Shown piece by piece: positions 23,428 to 33,742 of a DNA stretch of 64,000 bases. The translations under genes were made by a program, and so were the position numbers. Where the stretch lies: NCBI RefSeq assembly GCF_001672895.1, contig NZ_LZKP01000019.1, forward strand, positions 19,809 through 83,808, read 5' to 3'. The DNA is from Mycobacterium sp. E740 (GTDB lineage Bacteria; Actinomycetota; Actinomycetes; Mycobacteriales; Mycobacteriaceae). Positions within the stretch are counted from its first letter, which is position 1. Each line of letters starts with the position of its first letter. The notes below the pieces were generated by a model. It saw only the letters and a list, made by a program, of their open reading frames with translations, did no database searches and was not told the DNA's origin.

Positions 23428-24120
23428 ATGGCCCATACTAGCACCGCACACGAGGTGCTCGCCGCCGTGTTCCAGGTTCGCGAACTGGCCGCCCGCAAAC
23501 CGGCACTTCACGTGCTGTTGTGGCAGCGAGCGCTCGACCCGCAGCGCGACAGGTGGTCCCTTCCCGGCGGGCGGCTCGGCGACGACGAGGACCTGATCAG
23601 CTCGGTGCGGCGGCAACTGGCCGAGAAGGTGGACCTGCGTGAGCTTGCTCACCTCGAGCAGCTCGCGGTGTTCTCCGATCCGCGCCGCGTGCCCGGCGTG
23701 CGGACGATCGCGTCGACGTTCCTCGGCCTGGTGCCCTCCCCCGCGACGCCGGAGCTGCCGCCGGACACCCGCTGGCACCCGGTGAGCGACCTTCCGCCGA
23801 TGGCGTTCGACCACGGCACCATGGTCGAACACGCGCGCACCCGGCTCGTCGCCAAGTTGTCGTACACGAACATCGGGTTCGCCTTGGCGCCAACGGAATT
23901 CGCGCTGTCGAGCTTGAGGGACATCTACAGCGCCGCGCTCGGCCACAGCGTCGACGCGACCAATCTGCAACGTGTGCTCGAACGGCGCAACGTCATCACC
24001 CGCACCGGCACCACGGCGCGGTCCGGGCGCAGCGGTGGCAGGCCCGCGGCCCTGTACCGGTTCACCGAAGCGCGCTACCGGGTGACCGACGAATTCGCCG
24101 CACTTCGCCCGCCCGGGTGA
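23428..24120 (+). CDS. nrtR: Nudix-related transcriptional repressor of NAD synthesis
   Basis: 230 residues. Residues ~1-150 form a Nudix fold whose box is degraded: GGRLGDDEDLISSVRRQLAEKVDL keeps the glycine and arginine but replaces catalytic glutamates (RQLAEK for REUxEE). This fits a non-enzymatic sensor of ADP-ribose or NAD metabolites. The C-terminal ~75 residues are a winged helix-turn-helix (TNLQRVLERRNVITRTG...GRPAALYRF). It is divergent from nadABC, the diagnostic context. The message is probably leaderless, with ATG 7 bases after TACAAT, and autoregulated by the overlapping palindrome. Confidence 0.92.
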   Translation: MAHTSTAHEVLAAVFQVRELAARKPALHVLLWQRALDPQRDRWSLPGGRLGDDEDLISSVRRQLAEKVDLRELAHLEQLAVFSDPRRVPGVRTIASTFLGLVPSPATPELPPDTRWHPVSDLPPMAFDHGTMVEHARTRLVAKLSYTNIGFALAPTEFALSSLRDIYSAALGHSVDATNLQRVLERRNVITRTGTTARSGRSGGRPAALYRFTEARYRVTDEFAALRPPG

Positions 24121-24131
24121 GTCGACTGGAT

Positions 24132-24148
24132 TCTTAACGCTCTCTTAA
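24132..24148 (+). promoter_or_regulatory. Direct repeat TCTTAA before the lipase gene
   Basis: TCTTAA occurs at 24132-24137 and 24143-24148, 11 bases apart, about one helical turn, in an otherwise GC-rich 42-base gap. Spacing of this kind is common for OmpR-type response regulators. No regulator can be named. Confidence 0.35.
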
Positions 24149-24162
24149 GCAAGAATGGCCGA

Positions 24163-25500
24163 ATGTCTCTGGGCAACGCCGCGCCAGCATCAGGTGCCGA
24201 CTGGATCGGGCACGTACCGCACGAGGAGCTGTCCCGCGGCGCCCGCCCGCGGCTGCCCGCCGACGACCCGTTCTACGAACCGCCGAGCGGTTTTCAGCAC
24301 GCCGAGCCGGGAACCGTGCTGCGCAGTCGCGACGTCGAACTGGCCTTCCTGGGTCTCGTCCCGCAGAAGTTCACCGCCACGCAACTGCTGTACCGCACCA
24401 CCGACATGAACGGTGCCCCGGAAGCGACTGTCACCACCGTGATCGTGCCGGCCGAGCGCACGAAGCGGGCGGTGATCCCGGTGATCTCGTACCAGTGCGC
24501 CATCGACGCGGTCAGCTCCCGCTGCTTCCCGTCGTACGCACTGCGCCGCAAGGCGCTGGCCCCGGGCGCGCTGGCCCAGTTCGAGTTCCTGCTGATCGCC
24601 GCCGCGCTCGCCGAGGGCTGGGCGGTCTCGGTGCCCGACCACGAAGGACCGCACGGCTGGTGGGGCACGCCGTATGAGCCCGGCTACCGCATCCTCGACG
24701 GCCTGCGTGCGGCCGTGAGCTGCGAGCGGCTCGGGCTGAGCCCGTCCGCTCCGATCGGGCTGTGGGGCTACTCGGGTGGCGGCCTGGCGTCGGCGTGGGC
24801 CGCGGAGATGCACGCGCAGTACGCCCCCGAGCTCGACATCGTCGGCGCGGTGCTGGGCTCCCCCGTGGCCGACCTGGGCCACGCTTACCGCCGGCTCAAC
24901 GGCAGCCTGTACTCGGGACTGCCCGCGATGGTGGTGGCGGCGCTGACCCACGTGTATCCGGAACTCGACCGGGTGATCCAGGAGCACGCCACCGACGCCG
25001 GCAAGGCGATGCTGCTGCGCATCGAGAACATGACCACGGCGCAGGCCGTGTTGCGCTTCGCGGGCATGGACATGGGCAAGCTCGTCGACCGGCCGCTCAC
25101 CGAGATCCTGGACATGCCCGAGGTCAAGCACGTCTTCGACAGCATCAAGCTCGGTACGGCGGTGCCCACCCCGCCCGTGCTGATCGTGCAGGCCGTCCAC
25201 GACAAGATCGTCTCGGTCGACGACATCGACGAGCTGAGCGAGATCTACCGCTCGGGCGGCGCCTCGGTCACCTACCACCGCGATCTGTTCAGCGAGCACA
25301 TGCTGCTGCACCCGATGTCGGCGCCGATGGCGCTGCGCTGGCTGATCGACCGGTTCGACGGCAAACCAACCTCGGAACACCTGGTCCGCACCACCTGGCC
25401 GACGCTGCTGAACCCGATGACCTACGTCGGGATGGCGCGGCTGGCCAAGATCGCCGTCAAAGTGATGTCGGGGCGGAAGGTGGAGCGCTCTCCGCTGTGA
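24163..25500 (+). CDS. LIP-family (secretory lipase type) alpha/beta hydrolase
   Basis: 445 residues, Rv1592c-like. The nucleophile elbow is [11 protein letters not shown]; the acid is in [13 protein letters not shown] and the histidine in FSEHMLLHP. An NHEGPHG-like segment ([11 protein letters not shown]) before the elbow is typical of the LIP family. Unlike fungal members it has no clear signal peptide: the N-terminus [14 protein letters not shown] is hydrophilic. The likely role is hydrolysis of a lipid ester; substrate unknown. ATG at 24163. Its last 44 bases overlap the convergent DUF2567 gene. Confidence 0.88.
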   Translation: MSLGNAAPASGADWIGHVPHEELSRGARPRLPADDPFYEPPSGFQHAEPGTVLRSRDVELAFLGLVPQKFTATQLLYRTTDMNGAPEATVTTVIVPAERTKRAVIPVISYQCAIDAVSSRCFPSYALRRKALAPGALAQFEFLLIAAALAEGWAVSVPDHEGPHGWWGTPYEPGYRILDGLRAAVSCERLGLSPSAPIGLWGYSGGGLASAWAAEMHAQYAPELDIVGAVLGSPVADLGHAYRRLNGSLYSGLPAMVVAALTHVYPELDRVIQEHATDAGKAMLLRIENMTTAQAVLRFAGMDMGKLVDRPLTEILDMPEVKHVFDSIKLGTAVPTPPVLIVQAVHDKIVSVDDIDELSEIYRSGGASVTYHRDLFSEHMLLHPMSAPMALRWLIDRFDGKPTSEHLVRTTWPTLLNPMTYVGMARLAKIAVKVMSGRKVERSPL

Positions 25501-26071
25501 CCGGCGGCCAGGCGCCCAGATCGTCGCGTGCCGCGGACACCGCCATGAAGGAGTACACCAGCGCGGCGACCGCGGCCGGAAACAGCACCGTCAAAGCGAC
25601 CTGCAGCGGTGAATGCCCGAAGAACACCGGCGGCGTCTCCACGACGTAGTGCACTCGATGTTCGGGCGTGACCGGAGCCCCGGCCACGTCGATCGTCCCG
25701 TACCGCAGACGCACCAGCAGCGCGCCGAGCCCGGCGGCCACGCCCGCCGCCAGCATGCACCCGGTCGCCAGCGCCGCCGTCATCACCGGCCCGCGGTGCG
25801 CACGCCACTGCCACACCAGCACCGCGGCGACGACCGCCACGACACAGAGCATCCCGACGAGCAGGAAAGCCGCGACGAAGAAATGGTCGCCTTCGTCGCC
25901 CAGATAGGCGCGTACGCGATCGCCGTCGCGCGTCAGCGCCACCACACCGTGGACCGGCGGCGCCAGCCAGGACCACAGCGCCCCGATCAGCACACCCGTC
26001 GCCGCCGATGTCACCAACACGGTCAACGCCGCGCGAGCCCGCGAAAACTTAGGAGCGGCAACGTCATTCAT
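25457..26071 (-). CDS. DUF2567 four-helix membrane protein
   Basis: 204 residues with four predicted helices: ~13-36, 64-90, 99-121 and 161-183. A polar loop between the first two ([25 protein letters not shown]) is likely extracytoplasmic. The family is mycobacterial and uncharacterised. The start ATG overlaps the stop of the biotin synthase auxiliary gene by 4 bases, so it is a member of the bioB transcript, though a biotin role is unproven. The N-terminus MNDVAAPKF is chosen because of this overlap. Confidence 0.8.
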   Translation of the reverse strand: MNDVAAPKFSRARAALTVLVTSAATGVLIGALWSWLAPPVHGVVALTRDGDRVRAYLGDEGDHFFVAAFLLVGMLCVVAVVAAVLVWQWRAHRGPVMTAALATGCMLAAGVAAGLGALLVRLRYGTIDVAGAPVTPEHRVHYVVETPPVFFGHSPLQVALTVLFPAAVAALVYSFMAVSAARDDLGAWPPVTAESAPPSAPTSL

Positions 26072-26259
26072 CGCTGTTCGAGGTCCTTGGAGTCGGTCAG
26101 GCCGTGCCGCGAGCAGCGAGCGGACCAGCCGTCGGGGCGTACCTGCACGATCATCCGCCGCCCGCACTCGGCGCAGTAACGCGGGGGCTCCAAGCCCAGC
26201 CGCGCAGCGGTCGGCACGGAGGTGCCGTCGGGTTCACCGGTGTAGACGTTGAACGTCAT
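26068..26259 (-). CDS. bsaP: Biotin synthase auxiliary protein (BsaP-like)
   Basis: 63 residues downstream of bioB by 22 bases. It has a CAEC pair (Cys29, Cys32) and a later CSRH (Cys49, His52), a small zinc- or iron-sulfur-binding pattern. Recent work on mycobacteria showed that their biotin synthases need a small protein encoded next to bioB (BsaP, Rv1590) to convert dethiobiotin to biotin; this gene has the right place, size and cysteines. The symbol is assigned by context and pattern, from memory. It overlaps the DUF2567 gene by 4 bases. Confidence 0.82.
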   Translation of the reverse strand: MTFNVYTGEPDGTSVPTAARLGLEPPRYCAECGRRMIVQVRPDGWSARCSRHGLTDSKDLEQR

Positions 26260-26281
26260 GGGCGTTGCCTACAGGCCGGCT

Positions 26282-27310
<1,029 letters not shown>

Positions 27311-27323
27311 TTAAGGTACCGGC

Positions 27324-27887
27324 GTGCAGCTCCACAAACGCGACGTCGTCGATGCGGCGACGGCGCTTCTGGACAGCTACGGCCTGGCCGACCTGACCAT
27401 GCGACGGCTCGCGCGCGATCTGGCGGTCTCCCCTGGCGCGCTGTACTGGCATTTCGCCAACAAGCAGCAGCTCCTCGGCGCCGTGGCTGACCGGATCCTG
27501 GACGGGGTGCCCGCTGCGACGGGGATCGTCGACGTGTGCGATCGGCTGCGCGATGCGCTGCTGTCGCACACCGACGGCGCAGAGCTGGTGTCAGCGAGCT
27601 TCGCAGCCGGGCAGTCTGCGGCGATGTCGCAGATCCTCGCGACGCTCGCCGCGGCCGCCGAGGAGGCGGGCGTTCCGGCGGCCCGCGCCGAGCTGGCCGC
27701 GCGCACGGTCGTCTACTACGTGCTCGGGTTCACCGTCGACGAGCAGTCACGCCTGCAGTGGGACGCCGCGGGTGCCGAACTGCCGGACGACCAGTCGGTG
27801 CTGACCGAAGATCCCAGCGCCCGCTTCCGGTTCGGGGTGGGTCTGCTCGTCAACGGCCTGAGCGTCGCCGACCGGGCGTTCAGCTGA
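27324..27887 (+). CDS. bioQ: TetR-family biotin regulator BioQ
   Basis: 187 residues. The HTH is LTMRRLARDLAVSPGALYWHFANKQQLL near residues 22-50, followed by a helical ligand domain. It is divergent from bioB, and identical TGAAC-N3-GTTCA palindromes sit before bioB/bioQ and before bioFD; that pair of targets matches BioQ of M. smegmatis. It therefore probably represses biotin synthesis and itself. Start GTG at 27324; the mRNA looks leaderless. Overlaps the convergent 2H gene by 8 bases. Confidence 0.9.
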   Translation: MQLHKRDVVDAATALLDSYGLADLTMRRLARDLAVSPGALYWHFANKQQLLGAVADRILDGVPAATGIVDVCDRLRDALLSHTDGAELVSASFAAGQSAAMSQILATLAAAAEEAGVPAARAELAARTVVYYVLGFTVDEQSRLQWDAAGAELPDDQSVLTEDPSARFRFGVGLLVNGLSVADRAFS

Positions 27888-28389
27888 GCGGGTGCTCGAT
27901 GCGGGCGTTGCCGTCCCAGCGACGCAGCCCGACGAAGCTGCCCGTGATCTCCGACGGTCGCCCCGCGATCCGCAGTGCTCGGTCGAGCTGATTGCCCTGC
28001 ACTCGTCGCGCGAATGTCGTGTGACCGGTCCACTGTCCGGGTGCTGAGTTCGTCATCGGTCCTGGCTGCATGTGCGGCAGAGACAGCCGGTAGACATCGG
28101 CGTGCAGCGCCAGCAATTCGGCTGTCGGGACGATCAGCCGCGTCAGGATCAGCTGCGTGCGGCCGAACACCAGTGGCGCGCCGATCCGGCACGGCAGCGG
28201 AAACCGATCCGTCAGCGAGCGAAGCAATTCATCGACCGAAGGGTCGATCCGCTCGGCGACCGTCAAGGTGACGTGCGGGCGACTGGCCGGCGCCTGACTG
28301 CGAATTCCCGCGTCGCGCAGGTCGTCCCAGATCCGGCGGATCGCGGCCTCGGTGTCCGGATCGAAAACCAACTCGACCGAATGCACCAT
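27880..28389 (-). CDS. 2H phosphoesterase (2'-5' RNA ligase family)
   Basis: 169 residues. Two HxT motifs define the family: His39-Val-Thr41 in SRPHVTLTV and His123-Thr-Thr125 in WTGHTTFARR. Members hydrolyse cyclic phosphodiesters such as 2',3'-cyclic phosphates or ligate 2'-5' RNA; the substrate cannot be predicted. It follows bioD by 2 bases and probably rides on the bioFD transcript. Start choices are ATG 28389, GTG 28395 (overlapping bioD's stop) and GTG 28386; the first is used. Confidence 0.85.
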   Translation of the reverse strand: MVHSVELVFDPDTEAAIRRIWDDLRDAGIRSQAPASRPHVTLTVAERIDPSVDELLRSLTDRFPLPCRIGAPLVFGRTQLILTRLIVPTAELLALHADVYRLSLPHMQPGPMTNSAPGQWTGHTTFARRVQGNQLDRALRIAGRPSEITGSFVGLRRWDGNARIEHPLS

Positions 28390-28391
28390 CG

Positions 28392-29057
28392 TCACACCAG
28401 GCTTGCGACCCACGCGGGGTCGAACGCCGACGCGCTCATCCGCTCGAACTCCGTCGCATCCAATGCGCCGGCACCCGCCGGCAGCACCGCCCGCACCGGC
28501 GCCAGTTCGGCGAGCGCATGCCGGTTGCCCTGCTCGGCGACCCCCGGATCAGCCGGCCACGAGCCGATCACCAACCCGGCGCATGAGAGACCTTGTGCAG
28601 CAAGGGCATCCAATGTCAGCGCGGTGTGGTTCAGCGTGCCGAGCCCGGCAGCCACGACGACCAGGACGGGCGCGGAGAGCTCGACGGCGAGGTCGCGCAA
28701 CGTCATTCCGTCACCGACCTCGACGAGCAGGCCGCCGGCGCCCTCGACCAGCGCCAGTTCAGCAGCCACGTCGCGCACCGACGCCACCAGTTCGGCACGG
28801 CTCGGCAGACGCATACCGGCCCGTTCGGCGGCGGCGCGCGGCGCGAGCGGTTCGGGGTATCGCCACCCGCCGAGCAGGTGGGTCACCCCCGAGAGCCGGC
28901 CGACGTCGGCGAGGTCGTCGTCGATCGGGCTGCCGGTCTGCACAGGTTTGCACACTGCAACGTCGATACCCGCCAGGCGTGCGTGACAGGCCAAGGCCGC
29001 GGTGGCCACCGTCTTGCCGACGCCGGTGTCGGTGCCGGTGACGACGAGCGTGCTCAC
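28392..29057 (-). CDS. bioD: Dethiobiotin synthetase
   Basis: ATP-dependent ring closure of DAPA with CO2. 221 residues. The P-loop GTDTGVGKT is at residues 8-16, then KPVQTG and [10 protein letters not shown]. Several spots ([29 protein letters not shown]) are standard. GTG at 29057 overlaps the bioF stop. Confidence 0.97.
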   Translation of the reverse strand: MSTLVVTGTDTGVGKTVATAALACHARLAGIDVAVCKPVQTGSPIDDDLADVGRLSGVTHLLGGWRYPEPLAPRAAAERAGMRLPSRAELVASVRDVAAELALVEGAGGLLVEVGDGMTLRDLAVELSAPVLVVVAAGLGTLNHTALTLDALAAQGLSCAGLVIGSWPADPGVAEQGNRHALAELAPVRAVLPAGAGALDATEFERMSASAFDPAWVASLV

Positions 29058-30202
29058 CGGCGCGCGTTGCTGAGCACGTCGGTGAGAACCTCGCGCGCCA
29101 GTGACATCTCGTCGCCGGTCAGCGACGCCCGCGCGGTGAGCCGCAGCCTCGACGTCCCCGCGGGCACTGTCGGCGGCCGGAAGCAGCCGACCCGCACACC
29201 CCGGTCCAGACACGCCACCGCCGCGCCGAGCGCCACTTCAGGATCGCCGAGAACCACCGAAACCACCGCAGACTCCGGTCGGTGCGACACCGAACAGATC
29301 GAGGCCAACTCCGCGGCGTGGTCCAGCACCGCCCGAGCACGCCACGGTTCGGCGATCAGCACATCGAGCGCCGCCCACGCCGCCCCGACCGCGGCGGGTG
29401 CGAGTCCGGTGTCGAAGATGAACGGCCGCGCGGCATCGATCAGGTGGTCGCGCACCGCGGTCGGACCCAGCACCACGCCGCCCTGGCTGCCGAGCGCCTT
29501 GGACAGCGTCGTGGTCATCACGACGTCGGGCGCTCCGGCGAGGCCGATCTCATGCAGCAGGCCGCGGCCACCGGCACCGCGCACACCGAGACCGTGGGCC
29601 TCGTCGACGAGCAGCAGCGCGCCGTGCCGTCGGCACACGTCGTGCAGAGCGTGCAGCGGGGCCAGATCCCCGTCGGCGGAGAACACCGAGTCGGTCAACA
29701 CCAGCGCGCGTTCCTCGGAGCGGGCCGCCAGGGCGGCCTCGACCGCGGCGACATCCCGGTGCGGCGCGACGACGACCCGGGCGCGCGACAGCCGGCAGGC
29801 GTCGACCAGCGAGGCGTGCGTCAGCGCGTCGGAGACCAGCAGTGAACCTGCGCCCGACAGGGCGACGACCGCCCCGAGGTTGGCGGTGTAGCCCGAGGAG
29901 AACACCAACGCCGACTCGGCGCCGACGAATCCGGCCAAGGCGCGTTCGAAGCCCTCGTGCAGTTCGGTGTTGCCCGTGACAAGGCGTGATCCCGTCGATC
30001 CCGCACCCCAGGTGCGCAGCGCCTGCACGCCGCCGTCGATCACGGCGGGATGCTGCGAGAGGCCCAGGTAATCGTTGGATGCGAGATCGAGTTCAGCGCC
30101 GACGGGCGGACGGGCGCGCAGGGACCGGCGCAGACCGTCGGCGCGCCGCTGCTGCTCGACGTCATCGAGCCACGACAGCGGCGAAAGACCGGCGCGCGTC
30201 AA
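29054..30202 (-). CDS. bioF: 8-amino-7-oxononanoate synthase
   Basis: PLP enzyme condensing pimeloyl thioester with alanine. 382 residues. The Schiff-base lysine is in [13 protein letters not shown]; others are [32 protein letters not shown]. The start is a TTG at 30202: AAAGGGG lies 8 bases before it and the protein aligned with known BioF begins [22 protein letters not shown]. No ATG or GTG fits as well. Overlaps bioD by 4 bases. The BioQ box lies 43 bases upstream. Confidence 0.95.
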   Translation of the reverse strand: MTRAGLSPLSWLDDVEQQRRADGLRRSLRARPPVGAELDLASNDYLGLSQHPAVIDGGVQALRTWGAGSTGSRLVTGNTELHEGFERALAGFVGAESALVFSSGYTANLGAVVALSGAGSLLVSDALTHASLVDACRLSRARVVVAPHRDVAAVEAALAARSEERALVLTDSVFSADGDLAPLHALHDVCRRHGALLLVDEAHGLGVRGAGGRGLLHEIGLAGAPDVVMTTTLSKALGSQGGVVLGPTAVRDHLIDAARPFIFDTGLAPAAVGAAWAALDVLIAEPWRARAVLDHAAELASICSVSHRPESAVVSVVLGDPEVALGAAVACLDRGVRVGCFRPPTVPAGTSRLRLTARASLTGDEMSLAREVLTDVLSNARR

Positions 30203-30244
30203 GAGGGCCCCTTTGAAAATTGAACACGTCGGCGAGCCGACAAT

Positions 30245-30257
30245 TGAACACCGTTCA
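30245..30257. promoter_or_regulatory. BioQ box upstream of bioF, inside the bioA 3' end
   Basis: TGAACACCGTTCA, same 13-base palindrome as at bioB/bioQ. It overlaps the last codons and stop of bioA (TGA at 30255-30257) and lies 43 bases before the bioF start. An extra half site TGAACAC at 30231-30237 is 14 bases away in the same orientation. Confidence 0.82.
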
Positions 30258-31538
30258 GGTTAACGCACGCGCGACCGCGACCATGCCGGCGGTGATCTGG
30301 TCGACCTCGTCGGGTGTGCAGATATAGGGCGGCATCGCGTAGACGAGGTTGCGGAACGGCCGCAGCCAGATGCCGTGCTCCAGCGCAACCGGCGTCGCCA
30401 CCCGCAGATCCACCGCCCGGTCCATCTCGATGACCCCGATCGCGCCGAGCACCCGCACATCGGCCACTCCGGGCACTCCCGCGGCAGCGGCCAACCCGTC
30501 GCGCAGTCCCGCCTCGATCCCCCGCACCGACGCTCGCCAGTCGTGTGCGAGCAGCACCTCGACCGACGCCACCCCGACCGCGCACGCCAGCGCGTTGGCC
30601 ATGAACGTCGGGCCGTGCATGAGGGCGCCCGGCTCGTTCGAGCTGATCGTGTCCGCGATCCCGCGCGAGCACAGGGTGGCCGCCAGCGTGATGTAGCCGC
30701 CGGTGAGCGCCTTGCCGACACACATGATGTCCGGGCTGACGCCCGCGTGGTCGGCTGCGAAGAGCTCACCGGTGCGCCCGAACCCGGTGGCGATCTCGTC
30801 GAAGATCAGCAGGACGTCGTGGCGAGAGCAGATGTCGCGCAGCTCGGCGAGGTAACGCGGCTCGTGAAATCTCATCCCGCCGGCACCCTGCACCACGGGC
30901 TCGACGATCACCGCGGCGAGTTCGTCGGCGTGCTCGGCCAACTGGGTCTCGAACGCCGTGACGTAGTCCGGGTCGTAGGCCGTCGGCACCGGCGGTGCGA
31001 ACTCCTGGCGCGCCAGCACGTCGGTCCACAACTCATGCATCCCACCGTCGGGGTCGCACACGCTCATCGGTGTGAACGTGTCGCCGTGGTAGCCACCGCG
31101 CCACGTCATCAGCCGGTGCTTGGCGCCGCGGCCCAGGCTGCGCCAGTACTGCAGCGCCATCTTGACGGCGACCTCCACCGACACCGAGCCCGAGTCGCTG
31201 AAGAACACGGTGTCGAGCCCCTCGGGGGTGATCTCGACGAGCAGCTGCGCCAGCCGCGCGGCCGGCTCGTGCGTCAGCCCGCCGAACATGACGTGGTTCA
31301 TGACTGCGAGCTGGTCGGCGATCGCCGCGTCCAGCACCGGATGACCGTGCCCGTGGATCGCGGTCCACCACGACGCCATCGCGTCGAGAACCACCAGCTC
31401 ACGACCGTCGTGGTGCAGGGTCAGCCAGGCTCCGCGGGCGCCGACCGCGACAACCGGAGCCAGGGCTTCGGCCCCGATGGTGCTGTAGGGATGCCAGACG
31501 TGGGCGGCGTCGACCGCGCTGATCTCGGCGGGCGTCAT
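30255..31538 (-). CDS. bioA: Adenosylmethionine-8-amino-7-oxononanoate aminotransferase
   Basis: PLP enzyme using SAM as amino donor to make DAPA. 427 residues. Schiff-base lysine in [15 protein letters not shown]; other motifs are HPYSTIG near the N-terminus, [46 protein letters not shown] and [16 protein letters not shown] at 31538. Divergent from the acyltransferase with just 32 bases between start codons. I see no BioQ box before bioA itself, so control may be through read-through or none. Confidence 0.96.
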   Translation of the reverse strand: MTPAEISAVDAAHVWHPYSTIGAEALAPVVAVGARGAWLTLHHDGRELVVLDAMASWWTAIHGHGHPVLDAAIADQLAVMNHVMFGGLTHEPAARLAQLLVEITPEGLDTVFFSDSGSVSVEVAVKMALQYWRSLGRGAKHRLMTWRGGYHGDTFTPMSVCDPDGGMHELWTDVLARQEFAPPVPTAYDPDYVTAFETQLAEHADELAAVIVEPVVQGAGGMRFHEPRYLAELRDICSRHDVLLIFDEIATGFGRTGELFAADHAGVSPDIMCVGKALTGGYITLAATLCSRGIADTISSNEPGALMHGPTFMANALACAVGVASVEVLLAHDWRASVRGIEAGLRDGLAAAAGVPGVADVRVLGAIGVIEMDRAVDLRVATPVALEHGIWLRPFRNLVYAMPPYICTPDEVDQITAGMVAVARALT

Positions 31539-31570
31539 GGCTGGCACCTTCGGTAGATTATCCGTCGACC
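31539..31570. promoter_or_regulatory. Overlapping divergent promoters of bioA and sucT
   Basis: In this 32-base spacer TAGATT (31554-31559) is a -10 candidate for the plus-strand gene, 11 bases before its ATG, and GATAAT (31557-31562, minus) is one for bioA. The two overlap, so the two polymerases cannot start at the same time. Confidence 0.45.
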
Positions 31571-33742
31571 ATGATGACCCTCGCTCCTCCCCGGCCGGCA
31601 CCCGTCACCGGCCCGGGACCCTCGGTGCGCGCCGCGACAGCGTCGAGCAGTCGCCGCGCATCGGCGTCATACCGGCTCGATCTCGACGGTTTGCGCGGTG
31701 TGGCGATCGCCCTGGTCGCGTTGTTCCACGTGTGGTTCGGCCGGGTGTCCGGAGGCGTCGACGTGTTCCTGGCGCTGTCCGGCTTCTTCTTCGGCGGCCG
31801 GCTGCTGCGCACCGCGATGACGCCGGGCGCCTCGCTCTCGCCGACGCCGGAGGTGACCCGGCTGATCCGCCGCTTGTTGCCGGCGCTGGTGGTGGTGCTG
31901 GCGGCGTCGGCGGTGTTGACCATCCTCATTCAGCCGCAAACCCGTTGGGAGACCTTCGCCGATCAGAGCCTGGCCAGCCTCGGGTACTTCCAGAACTGGG
32001 AGCTCGCCAGCTCCGCTTCGAACTATCTGCGCGCAGGCGAGGCGGTGAGCCCGCTGCAGCACATCTGGTCGATGTCGGTACAGGGCCAGTTCTACATCGG
32101 CTTTCTCGCGGTGATCTTCCTGTCCGCCTTGCTGTTCCGGCGCATCTTTCGCAGGCACATGCGGCTGGCGTTCGTGGTGCTGCTCACCGCGCTGACGATC
32201 GCGTCGTTCGTATACGCGATCTTCGCGCACGACACCGACCAGGCCACCGCGTACTACAACAGCTTCGCCAGAGCCTGGGAGTTGCTGCTCGGCGCGCTGA
32301 TCGGCGCGCTCGTACCGCACCTGCGCTGGCCGATGTGGCTGCGGACGACGGCCGCGGTCGTCGCGCTGGCCGCGATCCTGGCGTGCGGGGCGGTGATCGA
32401 CGGCGTCAAGGCGTTCCCCGGCCCGTGGGCGCTGGTTCCGGTCGGCGCCACCATGCTGTTCATCCTGTCGGCGGCGAACCGGGTGGCCGACCCGCACACC
32501 GACGGCCGGATGCCCCTGCCCAACCGCCTGCTGGCGACGGCGCCGTTCGTGTCGCTCGGCGCGATGGCCTACTCGCTGTACCTCTGGCACTGGCCGCTGC
32601 TGATCTTCTGGCTGTCCTACAGCGGACACGCCCGCGCCACCTTCCTCGAGGGCGCGGTGGTGCTGCTGGTCTCCGGCGTGCTGGCGTGGCTGACGACCAG
32701 ATACGTCGAGAACCCGCTGCGGTACCGGTCCGCGCCGGCGCCGGTCGCGGTAGCGCCGCGCAGGCGGCGCAGGCCGACGGTCGTGCTCGGTTCGGTGGTC
32801 GCACTGTTGGGCGTCGCACTGACCGTGACGTCGTTCACATGGCGCGAGCACGTGCTCGTTCAGCGCACCAATGGTGAAGAGCTGCTTGCGCTTTCGCCAC
32901 AGGACTACCCGGGTGCTGCGGCGCTGCTGGCCAGGGCGAGAGTGCCGAAGCTGCCGATGCGCCCGACGGTGCTCGAGGCCAAGAACGACCTGCCCGAGAC
33001 CACCGAAGACGGCTGCATCAGCGACTTCGACAACGTCGACGTGATCAACTGCGCCTACGGCGACACGAACGCCAAACGCACGATCGCGCTGGCCGGCGGC
33101 TCACACGCCGAGCACTGGATCACCGCGCTGGACCTGCTGGGCAGGCAGCACCACTTCAAGGTGGTCACCTACCTGAAGATGGGCTGCCCGCTGACCACCG
33201 AGAAAGTGCCGCTGGTGATGGGCGACAACCGCCCGTACCCGAAGTGCCACGAGTGGAACGAGCAGGTGATGAAGAAGATCATCGCGGACCACCCGGACTA
33301 CGTCTTCACCACATCGACGCGACCGTGGAACATCAGACCCGGCGACGTCATGCCGGGAACGTATATCGGCATCTGGCAGGAGTTGTCGGACAACAACATC
33401 CCGGTGCTGGCCATGCGTGACACGCCGTGGCTGGTCCGCAACGGCAAGCCGTTCTTCGCCGCGGACTGCCTCGCCGGCGGTGGCGACCCGATCTCCTGCG
33501 GAACGAAACGATCCGACGTACTGTCGGAGCACAATCCCACGCTGGATTTCGTCAAGCGGTTCCCAGGGCTCAAACCGCTCGACATGAGTGATGCGGTGTG
33601 CCGCAAGGACATCTGCCGGGCAGTGGAGGGGAACGTGTTGCTCTACCACGACGCTCATCACATCTCGAAGACGTACATGCGCACCATGGCACCGGAACTC
33701 GGTCGCCAGATCGCGGCCGCCACCGGCTGGTGGGTTGGCTGA
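31571..33742 (+). CDS. sucT: AT3-SGNH acyltransferase, SucT-like (arabinan succinyltransferase)
   Basis: 723 residues in two parts. Residues ~35-420 are an acyltransferase-3 membrane domain with about ten helices ([51 protein letters not shown]). Residues ~430-723 are an extracytoplasmic SGNH domain: nucleophile Ser511 in AGGSHAEHW and Asp694/His697 in YHDAHHIS. In M. smegmatis the orthologue at this place (Rv1565c-like) was shown to succinylate arabinogalactan and lipoarabinomannan and was named SucT; I transfer the name on synteny and architecture. Its TGA overlaps the treX ATG. Confidence 0.85.
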   Translation: MMTLAPPRPAPVTGPGPSVRAATASSSRRASASYRLDLDGLRGVAIALVALFHVWFGRVSGGVDVFLALSGFFFGGRLLRTAMTPGASLSPTPEVTRLIRRLLPALVVVLAASAVLTILIQPQTRWETFADQSLASLGYFQNWELASSASNYLRAGEAVSPLQHIWSMSVQGQFYIGFLAVIFLSALLFRRIFRRHMRLAFVVLLTALTIASFVYAIFAHDTDQATAYYNSFARAWELLLGALIGALVPHLRWPMWLRTTAAVVALAAILACGAVIDGVKAFPGPWALVPVGATMLFILSAANRVADPHTDGRMPLPNRLLATAPFVSLGAMAYSLYLWHWPLLIFWLSYSGHARATFLEGAVVLLVSGVLAWLTTRYVENPLRYRSAPAPVAVAPRRRRRPTVVLGSVVALLGVALTVTSFTWREHVLVQRTNGEELLALSPQDYPGAAALLARARVPKLPMRPTVLEAKNDLPETTEDGCISDFDNVDVINCAYGDTNAKRTIALAGGSHAEHWITALDLLGRQHHFKVVTYLKMGCPLTTEKVPLVMGDNRPYPKCHEWNEQVMKKIIADHPDYVFTTSTRPWNIRPGDVMPGTYIGIWQELSDNNIPVLAMRDTPWLVRNGKPFFAADCLAGGGDPISCGTKRSDVLSEHNPTLDFVKRFPGLKPLDMSDAVCRKDICRAVEGNVLLYHDAHHISKTYMRTMAPELGRQIAAATGWWVG

